DNA of 64,000 nucleotides from Betaproteobacteria bacterium (GTDB taxonomy: Bacteria > Pseudomonadota > Gammaproteobacteria > Burkholderiales > Usitatibacteraceae), in the NCBI GenBank assembly GCA_016711875.1, contig JADJSD010000001.1, forward strand, positions 744,001-808,000. Direction: 5' to 3'. The notes under the pieces were generated by a model, which worked only from the letters and a program-made list of their open reading frames with translations, ran no database searches and was not told the origin of the DNA. Position numbers and translations under genes: made by a program. Positions 51,962 to 60,137 of this stretch are shown one piece after another. How positions within the stretch are numbered: the first letter of the stretch is position 1; each line of letters begins with the position of its first letter.

Positions 51962-54715
51962 GGCTTCTGCGTCACGCCCTGCAGCAGCCGCTTGGCTTCC
52001 TGCAGCTTCTGGATGGACGCATCGAGGCGCTGGGTGCGCGTGGGCTCGGCCGCCGTGGGCTCGGCCGCCGCCGGCCCGTCGCCCTCGGCAGGCTTGGCGG
52101 CCGGGGACGGCTCGGCCTGCATTCGCTGGGTGCGATCCGGGTTGAACGGCTGCGTGGTGGTGGGGTCCCAGGCGCTGCGTCCGCTCGGGCGCGGCCTTCG
52201 CGAGCGCGTTCAGGTCGATCTTCTGGGTGCGCTCGTGGGCCGCGGGGTCTTCCTTCGGCGAGCCGTCGGCGTTGAAACGGGCGGGGTTGAACGCAGGGAT
52301 CTGCACCGTCCGCTCGCCCTCGCGCGCCCGATAGTCGATGGTCGGCGCATCGGCGGCCGGCTCCGCCGCCTCGGCACGTGCCAGCGTGCGTTGGTTGACC
52401 GTGGTGACCGGGTCCTGGTCTCGGCCGGACAGGGCGTCCGCGGCGACGACGCGCGGCGCGGCCGGCGGCTCGGCGCCCGGCAACGTCGGCACGCCCTCGG
52501 GGGAGAGCACCGAGGCGAGGCCGGCCATGAGATCGTCCGACGAGATGAGCGGCGAGGCCGCGGGCTTCGCGCGGCCGGGCACGGCAACGGGTTCCGGACG
52601 CCGGGGCTCGGGCTCGATCCTGACGGGCGCCACCTGCTTGAAGACCTCCTGCGCCTGGGCCGCGCGGCGGCTGATGGTCATCGGCGCGTCGAAGGCGGAG
52701 AGCTTCAGGGTCTGCATCATCTCCGGGGGCGTGCGCGTCTCGGTCGCCGTGCCGGGCTTGTCGGCGGGCGGGAGCGCGCCGGCGGCGACCGCCTCCTCGC
52801 GCGAGACGCGCTGCAGCAGGTTGTCGATCATCTGGCGCTGGCGGGCGAGCTCCTCGCCTTCCTTCTTGAGCGCCGCGAGCTGCTCGTGGATGCCGGAGGA
52901 CTTCTCGTTGATCTTGGAGAGGTTGTCGAGGCGCGCCTGGAGCTGCGCCTTGTGGTCCTTCATCTGCGTCTCGAGCGGCATCACCACCGCCTGGGACCAG
53001 CGCTCGGCCTGCTGGCGGGCATCCACGAAGAGCCCGCGCGCCTGCGCGACGAGCGAGCCGTGGAACTTGCGCACCATCGGGCCCTTGTAGTGGGCCACGT
53101 TGACGGGGTCGCGGGAGAAGGCCTCGGTCTCGTGCACCAGCAGCTGCAGGCGCACGTTGTGGGTCTCGAAATCGAGCGCGGGGAGCTTCATCTTCTGGAA
53201 GCCGAACTTCTCGGTGAAGGTGTTGTACACCCCCTGCATGAGCTTCTTGATGTCCTCGCTCGCGGCGAATACGTGGACGAAGTCCGCGCTCATGAGCTTC
53301 GAGAGCTCGCGCATGGCGCGCTGCAGGCCCACGGTCGTCCAGGAATCCTCCATGGCCTGGGCGCTCGAGGCGAGCATCTGGTCGAGCTTCGCCGCGTTCA
53401 GCATGTCCATGAGGCCGCTTCGCTTGGCGTTGAAGGTGGACTGGTTCACCTTGTATTCGGCCAGCGCGGAGTTGTAGGCGTTCTTCTCGGCCGTGATCTT
53501 CGCCCAGAGCTTGGTCACGACGTCGCGGCTCTTGCCCACCAGCCCCTGCAGCTCGGCCATCGCGGCGACGTTGGCCTGCTGCTTGTGCGCGACGCTCGCG
53601 CGCGAGGCGAGCATCATCGCCCCGATCTCGTTCATCACCGCCTTGCACAGGATCTGCCGGCGCATGGGAACGATCTCGCGGGCGAGGTAGCCCTCGAGGG
53701 CCTCGATGCCGCTCTTGCGGATGAGCCCGGCGTCCTCTCGGACCTTGCCCAGGAGCGCCTTCTGCGCCGACAGCGGAAAGATGCGCGAGGGATCGAGCGA
53801 GAGCGCCTTGCCGGTCGTCTCCACCATGCGCTTCACGGCGCGGTCGATCTCCTCGGGGCTCTTCAGCTCGTCCCACATGAGGTCGATCTTGTTGAGCACC
53901 GCGATCTTCTGCGGCAGGCCGGGCTTCACGTAGCGGTCCCAGATTTCCAGGTCGCTCTTGGTGACGCCCGTGTCGATCGACAGCAGGAAGAGGATCGCGT
54001 GGGCCGAGGGCACCGTCGAGACGGTGAGCTCCGGCTCCATGCCCAGGGCGTTGAGGCCCGGGGTGTCGAGGATGGAGAGCCCGTTCGAGAGCAGCGGGTG
54101 CGGGTAGTTGATCATGGCGTAACGCCACGCCGGCACCTCGATCAGTTCCTCCTCGCCGGGCATCTCGCCCTTCTCGTTGAGCATGGGCGCGAGGCCGAGC
54201 ATGCGCGCCTCTAGCGCGTACACCTTCTTCGTGTCCGCGAGGGCCGAGAGGGCCTTCTTCATGTCCGCCGCGCTCGAGGTGTTGAGGCGGACCTTGCTCC
54301 ACTCGACCGGGTTGTTCTTCAGTTGCGAGATCGACTCGTCGCGATAGCGCGTCTCGACCGACAGGAGCTTCAGGTACGGCTCCTCGTTCGGGTCGTGGAA
54401 GATCTCCGTGGGGCACATCGTGGTGCGGCCCACGTCGGAGGGCAGGAGCCGCTCCTTGAACGAGGAGAAGAAGAGCGCGTTGATGAGTTCGCTCTTCCCG
54501 CGCGAGAACTCCGCGAGGAAGGCGAGCATGAGCCGGCCCTTGTTGAGGTTCTCGAGCAGGTCGTAGAAGCGGATCGACTGCTGCACGTCGAGCTGGCCGT
54601 TCGATTCGAGCCAGTCGTGGTACGCGGTGACGGACCGCGTGAGGTCCTCGCGCCAGCGGTTGTAGCGGGCGATCTCGCCTTCGAAGGCGGCGGGAGAGGG
54701 GATGGATCCGACCAT
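51958..54715 (-). CDS. Dynamin-like GTPase with frameshifted C-terminal tail
   Basis: Restored length 918 residues. The GTPase domain has G1 AEFSRGKSELINALF, G3 SILDTPGLNALG and G4 VLNKIDLMWDE; long helical, coiled-coil-rich segments follow (about 330-660), as in bacterial dynamin-like proteins that remodel membranes. A disordered tail holds five R-T-x-x-[ILM] repeats (RTVQI, RTQKI, RTQRL, RTQRM, RTQRL). One extra G near 52166-52170 breaks the frame in the tail; uncorrected, it would run about 500 residues antisense to rng. With one base removed it ends LLQGVTQKP and TAA at 51958. A -10-like TACACT at 54725-54730 leaves almost no leader before the ATG. Confidence 0.8.
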
Positions 54716-54797
54716 GGGGGAATCAGTGTAACCGAGAAGCCGCGCGGAGCCCCACGCGGCCGGTCACGCCCCCCGATGGCCCGGGAGGGGGGAAAGC

Positions 54798-55034
54798 CTA
54801 CGCGGCGCGGCGGAAATCCGGGTCGTTGGCCGGGGAGCGCGTCGGGCGCCGGGCGGAGCTCGCGGGCAGGAGGCTTTCGGCGCGCGGCCCGAAGGTGGGC
54901 AGGCGGGAAGCGAGGCCCGGCAGCAGCAGCGTGCCGCTTTCGCCGCGCAGGGCGAGGAACACGTTCAGGGCGACCAGCGCGATGACGGGCGAGGCGAGGG
55001 CGACGAGCGGGGCGACGGTTTCGATGGCGTTCAT
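54798..55034 (-). CDS. Small membrane protein with ssrA-like C-terminus (copy B)
   Basis: A 78-residue protein. The N-terminal half is one or two closely spaced hydrophobic segments (TVAPLVALASPVIALVALNV), followed by a basic, serine/proline-rich tail that ends SPANDPDFRRAA. The ending matches copies A and C at A-N-D-x-[DN]-x-R-x-A-A. AAGGAG lies 6 nt before the ATG. An upstream element like those of the other copies is at 55089-55102. It stands alone between the dynamin-like gene and copy C. No known family was recognised. Confidence 0.72.
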   Translation of the reverse strand: MNAIETVAPLVALASPVIALVALNVFLALRGESGTLLLPGLASRLPTFGPRAESLLPASSARRPTRSPANDPDFRRAA

Positions 55035-55088
55035 GGCGGGCTCCTTCTTGCGGATTCGGGTTGCGGTCGGGCGGGTTCTTCCCCGCGA

Positions 55089-55102
55089 TGGATCGAACTC
55101 TA
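55089..55102 (-). promoter_or_regulatory. Shared upstream element of the ssrA-like small genes (copy B)
   Basis: On the minus strand it reads TAGAGTTCGATCCA, 68 nt before the ATG of copy B. It matches copy A (TAGGCTTCGTTCCA) at 11 of 14 positions. TAGAGT could be a -10 box. Confidence 0.4.
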
Positions 55103-55199
55103 GGGACCGGCCCCGGGGGGCGCGAGAGGCATGCGACGAATCGGCGAAAGTCGGGGACGAAACGCCCGCGGACCGGGCTTTTCGGCGTCCGGACGTGTT

Positions 55200-55418
55200 C
55201 TAGGCGGCCTCGCGCTCGTTCTCGTCGTTGGCGGCCACGACCGGGCGGCGCGGACCCAGCGGATGGCTGGAAAGGTATCGCTCGGCGGCCGAGGCGGCAT
55301 CCATCGGCGGGCGGAAGGCGGACCGGACGAGGCCGGGATGGCCGGCGGCGAGTTCCGAGGCGAGGAAGAGGGGGACGAAACCGAGGGCGAAGAGGACGGC
55401 GAGGGCGATCAGTTCCAT
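55200..55418 (-). CDS. Small membrane protein with ssrA-like C-terminus (copy C)
   Basis: A 72-residue protein with one N-terminal helix (MELIALAVLFALGFVPLFLA), a polar middle and the ending VAANDENEREAA. AANDEN is identical to the first six residues of the E. coli ssrA tag, and the final AA is also shared. An AAAGGAAA ribosome site lies just before the ATG. The leader contains a strong hairpin (55452-55473) and the shared element at 55495-55509. It lies 165 nt before copy B in the same direction. No known family was recognised. Confidence 0.74.
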   Translation of the reverse strand: MELIALAVLFALGFVPLFLASELAAGHPGLVRSAFRPPMDAASAAERYLSSHPLGPRRPVVAANDENEREAA

Positions 55419-55451
55419 GAAGGTGTTTCCTTTCGGGCTTCCTTGGGCGCC

Positions 55452-55473
55452 CCCCGGCAGGACCCTGCCGGGG
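55452..55473 (-). promoter_or_regulatory. Leader hairpin of small-protein copy C
   Basis: CCCCGGCAG and CTGCCGGGG form a perfect 9-bp stem with a GACC loop (plus-strand reading), 33 nt before the start codon and inside the predicted 5' leader. It has no T-run, so it may affect stability or translation, or act as a partial terminator for upstream transcription. Confidence 0.35.
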
Positions 55474-55494
55474 TGGCGGCGCGTGTTCGACGCG

Positions 55495-55509
55495 TTGGAA
55501 CCCACTTTA
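55495..55509 (-). promoter_or_regulatory. Shared upstream element of the ssrA-like small genes (copy C)
   Basis: On the minus strand it reads TAAAGTGGGTTCCAA, 91 nt before the ATG of copy C. The TA-x-x-x-T box and the TTCCAA part agree with copy A. TAAAGT is the best -10-like of the three; no matching -35 is visible. Confidence 0.4.
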
Positions 55510-55573
55510 CGAAAGGCACCCGCACCCCGTCCGTGGAGGATTGCGGCCGCTACCGTTGAAATAATGGACGGCC

Positions 55574-55595
55574 GGATGTGGCGCATTCCACATCC
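55574..55595 (-). terminator. Candidate terminator of the yggS-proC-yggT operon
   Basis: GGATGTGG and CCACATCC form a perfect 8-bp stem with a 6-nt loop, 25-46 nt past the yggT stop codon. On the minus strand it is followed 8 nt later by ATTATTTC, a weak T-rich stretch. Confidence 0.5.
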
Positions 55596-55619
55596 CGGGC
55601 AAGGCCGCCCCGGGGGCAA

Positions 55620-56207
55620 CTAGGGCAGGACGGCCCGCGCGACGGCGGCGACGCACTGCTGCTCGAGCCACGCCACCGGGAGCATCAGCACGAGCTGGCA
55701 GGCGATGAGCACCAGCACCGGCGTGATGTCCACGCCGCCGATGGGCGGGATCGCCTTCTGGAAGGGCTTGAGGAAGGGCCGGGTGAGGGCCTCGAAGAAC
55801 GGGGCCACGGGGTGGAACGGGTTCACCCACGTGAGCAGCGCCTGGAAGAAGACCGCGCCCATCACGATGTAGACGGTGAGCCGGGCGAGCTTCACCAGCG
55901 CGAAGAACAGGAGGATCGAGAGCACGGGCCCGTTCGCGAGCGCCACGCCCTTCAGGAGCGCGAGGATGGCGAGCAAGAGGAACTCCGCCCCCCAGGCCAC
56001 CGCGAACGAGGCGAGGTCCAGCTTGAAGAAGCCCGGGACGATCCGGCGCAGGGGCTTCACCGCGAAGTCCGTGATCGCCATCGTGAATTGCGCGAGCGGG
56101 TTGCGCGCCGGCGCGCGCAGCACCTGCATCCAGAAGCGCACGAGCGCGGACAGGATGAAGATGTTGAAGACCGTCTCGATGACGAATGCCAGGGCCAGTT
56201 CGAGCAT
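55620..56207 (-). CDS. yggT: YggT family membrane protein
   Basis: A 195-residue inner-membrane protein with the two-part YggT layout: each half has a pair of helices around an amphipathic stretch (RAPARNPLAQFTMAITDFAVKPLRRIVPG in half one, VNPFHPVAPFFEALTRPFLKPFQKAIPP in half two). The family has been tied to osmotic or envelope functions and cell division, but its precise role is unclear. It starts 2 nt downstream of proC, in the common yggS-proC-yggT order. Confidence 0.92.
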   Translation of the reverse strand: MLELALAFVIETVFNIFILSALVRFWMQVLRAPARNPLAQFTMAITDFAVKPLRRIVPGFFKLDLASFAVAWGAEFLLLAILALLKGVALANGPVLSILLFFALVKLARLTVYIVMGAVFFQALLTWVNPFHPVAPFFEALTRPFLKPFQKAIPPIGGVDITPVLVLIACQLVLMLPVAWLEQQCVAAVARAVLP

Positions 56208-56209
56208 CG

Positions 56210-57019
56210 CTAGCCCCTTCCGAACTCGTCGCCCAGCTCGCGGGAGCGGGCGGCGGCGGCCTTCACGGCCTCGCCGATGCGGGCCTTGAGGCCCGCGGCC
56301 TCCATCGTCGCGAGGGCCCGCTCGGTGGTGCCCCCCTTCGAGGTGACCTGCGCTCGAAGCACCGCCGGATCCTCGGCGCGCTCGCGGGCGAGCTTCGCGG
56401 CACCGGCGAACGTGGCGAGCGCGAGGGTCCGGGCCGCGCCAGGCGCGATGCCCATCTCCCGGCCCGCCTGCTCCACGGCCTCCAGAAAATAGAAGACGTA
56501 GGCCGGGCCGCTGCCCGAAACGGCGGTGACGGCATCGAGGTCCTCCTCGCGCGGCAACCACACGACCTCGCCCACGGCGGCGAGCAGCTCGGTCGCGCTC
56601 CGCCTTCCCGCCTCGTCCACGGCCGGTGGGGCATAGAGGCCGGTGACGCCCGCGTGCACGAGGGCCGGCGTGTTGGGCATCGCCCGCACGAGCGCGTCGT
56701 GCCCGCCCAGCCAGCGGGAGAGGTCGGCCAGGCGGATGCCCGCGGCGATGCTCACGACGAGCGTGCCGGGCGCGACGGGCAGGAGGGGCTTCACCGCCTC
56801 GCGCATCTGCTGGGGTTTGACCGCCAGGACGATGACGTCCGCCGCCGGGGCGCCCGCGGCCGACTCGCGCACGGCGACGCCGAAGCGCGCGGCGAGCGAT
56901 TCGCGTCCGGCCGGGTCCGGCTCGACCACGGTGATGTCCGCGCGGGCGAAGCCGCGCGCGACGAGGCCGCCCACGATGGCGGCGCCCATGTTGCCGCCTC
57001 CCAGGAACAGCAACTTCAT
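56210..57019 (-). CDS. proC: Pyrroline-5-carboxylate reductase
   Basis: A 269-residue NAD(P)H-dependent enzyme for the last step of proline synthesis. The Rossmann motif LLFLGGGNMGAAIVGGL is at the N-terminus; VLAVKPQQMREAV, RAMPNTPALVHAGVTGLY and the signature DAVTAVSGSGPAYVFYFLEA follow. The ATG at 57019 overlaps the yggS stop (ATGA), giving translational coupling. Length is normal. Confidence 0.97.
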   Translation of the reverse strand: MKLLFLGGGNMGAAIVGGLVARGFARADITVVEPDPAGRESLAARFGVAVRESAAGAPAADVIVLAVKPQQMREAVKPLLPVAPGTLVVSIAAGIRLADLSRWLGGHDALVRAMPNTPALVHAGVTGLYAPPAVDEAGRRSATELLAAVGEVVWLPREEDLDAVTAVSGSGPAYVFYFLEAVEQAGREMGIAPGAARTLALATFAGAAKLARERAEDPAVLRAQVTSKGGTTERALATMEAAGLKARIGEAVKAAAARSRELGDEFGRG

Positions 57020-57708
57020 GGCGTCTTCTCCTCGATCCTTCGTTCGCCGAAAATGGCCGTTCCGATGCGCAGCATCGTGGCGCCCTGCGAGAGCGCGGCG
57101 GGAAAGTCGTGCGTCATGCCCATTGAAAGCGTATCGACATCGAGCCCCGCGGCCTTGAGCGCCTCGAACTCGCCTCGCAGGACGCCGAATTCCGCGCGCT
57201 GCGCCGCGTCGTCGCCCGAGGGGCTCGCCATGCCCATGACGCCGCGAAGCGCGAGCCCCGGAAGCGCCGCCACGCACCGCGCGAGGGCGAGCGTCTCGCC
57301 GGGGGCGACACCGCTCTTCGTGGCCTCCTGGCTGATGTTCACCTGCACGCAAACCTGAAGCGGGGGAAGCCCGGCCGGGCGGCCGCGGGAGAGGAGTTCC
57401 GCGATGCGCTCGCGGTCCACGCCGTGCACCCAGTCGAAGTGGCGCGCGACGTCCTTCGCCTTGTTGCCCTGCAGGTGGCCGATGAAATGCCAGGTCGCGC
57501 CGCGCCCGGCGAGCGCCTCGATCTTCTCGAGCGCCTCCTGCACGTAGTTCTCGCCGAAGTCGCGCTGGCCGGCAGCGAGGGCCTCGGCCACGAGCGCCGC
57601 CGGGCGCGTCTTCGAGACCGCCACCAGCGTCACGGCGCGGCTATCCCCTTGTAACGCTTCAAGAATGCGACTTCTTACGGCTTGCAGGTTTTCGGCTATT
57701 GGAGACAT
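57016..57708 (-). CDS. yggS: YggS/PLPBP family PLP homeostasis protein
   Basis: A 230-residue single-domain protein with the fold of alanine racemase. The PLP lysine is in VTLVAVSKTRPAA; FGENYVQEALEKI, WHFIGHLQGNKAKDV and SMGMTHDFPAALSQGATMLRIG are family motifs. It controls the free pyridoxal phosphate pool rather than catalysing a known reaction. It is the first gene of the operon, divergent from pilT; a -10-like TAGAAT (57732-57737, minus strand) lies upstream. Confidence 0.95.
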   Translation of the reverse strand: MSPIAENLQAVRSRILEALQGDSRAVTLVAVSKTRPAALVAEALAAGQRDFGENYVQEALEKIEALAGRGATWHFIGHLQGNKAKDVARHFDWVHGVDRERIAELLSRGRPAGLPPLQVCVQVNISQEATKSGVAPGETLALARCVAALPGLALRGVMGMASPSGDDAAQRAEFGVLRGEFEALKAAGLDVDTLSMGMTHDFPAALSQGATMLRIGTAIFGERRIEEKTP

Positions 57709-57717
57709 AATCGGCTC

Positions 57718-57729
57718 GACCTCGAGGTC
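57718..57729. promoter_or_regulatory. Perfect 12-bp palindrome between yggS and pilT
   Basis: GACCTCGAGGTC is an exact palindrome in the 102-nt divergent gap, just downstream of the yggS -10-like TAGAAT and 10 nt before its ATG. It could be an operator for yggS. No regulator is known for it. Confidence 0.3.
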
Positions 57730-57810
57730 CGATTCTACTCTGGCGAGGGCCGTTTCCCGCGCCCGCCCCGCGCTGTTCGAGAGAACCCGTCCCCACCGAA
57801 AGAGAACAAG

Positions 57811-58854
57811 ATGGACATCGCCGAACTGCTCGCCTTCTCCGTGAAGAACAAGGCCTCGGACCTGCACCTGTCCGCGGGACTGCCGCCCATGATCCGCGTG
57901 CACGGCGACGTGCGCCGCATCAACGTGCCGCCGCTCGAGCACAAGGACGTGCACGGGATGGTCTACGACATCATGAGCGACTCGCAGCGCAAGATCTACG
58001 AGGAGACGCTCGAATGCGACTTCTCCTTCGAGATCCCGAACCTCGCGCGCTTCCGCGTGAACGCGTTCAACCAGCAGCGCGGCGCCGGCGCCGTGTTCCG
58101 GACGATTCCCTCGAAGGTGCTCACGCTCGAGGACCTGAACGCGCCCAAGATCTTCGCCGAGATCGCGAACCAGCCGCGGGGCCTCGTGCTCGTCACCGGG
58201 CCGACGGGTTCGGGCAAGTCGACGACCCTCGCCGCGATGGTCAACCACGTGAACGAGGCCGAATACGGCCACATCCTCACGGTGGAGGACCCGATCGAGT
58301 TCGTGCACGAATCGAAGAAGTGCCTGGTGAACCAGCGCGAGGTCGGCCCGCACACCCTGTCGTTCTCGAACGCCCTGAGGAGCGCCCTGCGCGAGGATCC
58401 GGACATCATCCTGGTGGGCGAGATGCGCGACCTCGAGACCATCCGCCTCGCGATGACCGCCGCGGAGACGGGCCACCTGGTGTTCGGCACGCTGCACACC
58501 TCGTCGGCCGCCAAGACGGTCGACCGCATCATCGACGTGTTCCCCGCGGCCGAGAAGGAGATGATCCGCGCGATGCTCTCCGAGTCGCTGCGCGCGGTGA
58601 TCTCGCAGACCCTGTGCAAGACGAAGGACGGCTCCAGCCGCGTGGCCGCGCACGAGATCATGATCGGCACGCCGGCCATCCGCAACCTCATCCGCGAGGC
58701 GAAGGTCGCCCAGATGTACTCCGCCATCCAGACCGGCCAGGCGATCGGCATGCAGACGCTCGACCAGAACCTCCAGGACCTCGTGAAGAGGAACCTCATC
58801 AGCATCCCCGAGGCGCGCACCAAGGCCGCCAACAAGGACGCTTTCGTCGGCTAG
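57811..58854 (+). CDS. pilT: Type IV pilus retraction ATPase PilT
   Basis: A 347-residue hexameric ATPase that powers pilus retraction and twitching. Walker A GPTGSGKST is at residues 130-138; the Asp box TVEDPIEFVH, Walker B PDIILVGEMRDLETI, His box TGHLVFGTLHTSSA and the retraction motif AIRNLIREAK near the C-terminus are all present. GAAAGAGAA precedes the ATG at 57811. pilU follows 24 nt later. Confidence 0.97.
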   Translation: MDIAELLAFSVKNKASDLHLSAGLPPMIRVHGDVRRINVPPLEHKDVHGMVYDIMSDSQRKIYEETLECDFSFEIPNLARFRVNAFNQQRGAGAVFRTIPSKVLTLEDLNAPKIFAEIANQPRGLVLVTGPTGSGKSTTLAAMVNHVNEAEYGHILTVEDPIEFVHESKKCLVNQREVGPHTLSFSNALRSALREDPDIILVGEMRDLETIRLAMTAAETGHLVFGTLHTSSAAKTVDRIIDVFPAAEKEMIRAMLSESLRAVISQTLCKTKDGSSRVAAHEIMIGTPAIRNLIREAKVAQMYSAIQTGQAIGMQTLDQNLQDLVKRNLISIPEARTKAANKDAFVG

Positions 58855-58878
58855 CGCCGCCCCGCCACCGGAGGCCCC

Positions 58879-60018
58879 ATGGAACGCGAACAATCACTGA
58901 AATTCATGCACGACCTGCTGCGCGCCCTCATCGCGCGCAAGGGCTCGGACCTCTTCATCACCGCGGGCTTCCCGCCGGCCATCAAGGTCGACGGCAAGGT
59001 GGCCCCGGTGTCGCAGCAGAGCCTCTCGCCCATCCACTCGCAGGAGCTCGCCCGCTCGATCATGACGGACAAGCAGGCGGCGGAGTTCGAGGCGACCAAC
59101 GAGTGCAACTTCGCCATCAGCCCCACGGGCATCGGCCGGTTCCGCGTGAACGCGTTCGTGCAGCAGGGCCGCGTGGGCCTGGTGCTGCGCACGATCACCA
59201 CGACGATCCCGAAGTTCGACGAGCTGGGCCTGCCGCAGGTGCTCAAGGACGTCGCGATGACCAAGCGCGGCCTCGTGATCTTCGTGGGCGGCACGGGCTC
59301 GGGCAAGTCGACCTCGCTCGCCGCGATGATCGGCCACCGCAACGAGAACAGCTACGGCCACATCATCACGATCGAGGACCCGGTCGAGTACGTCCACGAG
59401 CACAAGAACTGCATCATCACCCAGCGCGAAGTGGGCGTGGACACCGACAACTGGTTCGCGGCGCTCAAGAACACGCTGCGCCAGGCGCCGGACGTGATCC
59501 TCATCGGCGAGATCCGCGAGAAGGAGACGATGGAGTTCGGCATCGCCTTCGCCGAGACGGGCCACCTGTGCATGTCGACGCTGCACGCGAACTCGACCAA
59601 CCAGGCCCTGGACCGGATCATCAACTTCTTCCCCGAGGAGCGCCGCGCGCAGCTCCTCATGGACCTCTCGCTCAACCTGAAGGCGATCATCTCCCAGCGG
59701 CTCATCCCCAAGAAGGGCAGCAAGGGGCGCGTGGCGGCCATCGAGATCATGCTCAATTCGCCGCTCATGTCCGACCTCATTTTCAAGGGCGAGGTGCACG
59801 AGATGAAGGCGCTCATCGCCCGCTCGCGCGAGCTGGGCATGCAGACCTTCGACCAGGCGCTCTTCGACCTCTTCGAGGCCGACCTCATCAGCTACGAGGA
59901 TGCGCTGCGCAACGCCGACTCGGTGAACGACCTGCGCCTGCAGATCAAGCTCGAGAGCCGCAACGCCAAGAACCGCGACCTGGGCTCCGGGCTGGATCAC
60001 CTTGAGATCGTGAAGTAG
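58879..60018 (+). CDS. pilU: Type IV pilus retraction ATPase PilU
   Basis: A 379-residue PilT paralogue that assists PilT in forceful retraction. Walker A is GGTGSGKSTS; Asp box TIEDPVEYVH, Walker B PDVILIGEIREKETM and His box TGHLCMSTLHANST are intact. The longer C-terminal tail (KLESRNAKNRDLGSGLDHLEIVK) is characteristic of PilU. GGAGG lies 7 nt before the ATG. Confidence 0.95.
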   Translation: MEREQSLKFMHDLLRALIARKGSDLFITAGFPPAIKVDGKVAPVSQQSLSPIHSQELARSIMTDKQAAEFEATNECNFAISPTGIGRFRVNAFVQQGRVGLVLRTITTTIPKFDELGLPQVLKDVAMTKRGLVIFVGGTGSGKSTSLAAMIGHRNENSYGHIITIEDPVEYVHEHKNCIITQREVGVDTDNWFAALKNTLRQAPDVILIGEIREKETMEFGIAFAETGHLCMSTLHANSTNQALDRIINFFPEERRAQLLMDLSLNLKAIISQRLIPKKGSKGRVAAIEIMLNSPLMSDLIFKGEVHEMKALIARSRELGMQTFDQALFDLFEADLISYEDALRNADSVNDLRLQIKLESRNAKNRDLGSGLDHLEIVK

Positions 60019-60137
60019 CGGCTGCGATCCGGTCGTTCGGGGGGCTCGCTTCGGCGGGCCCTTTTCATTGGTGAGCGACCATCAAGGCCTGCGTCATCAT
60101 GGCTACGGATACGGAGCAGCCATCGACGGCGGAAGGA

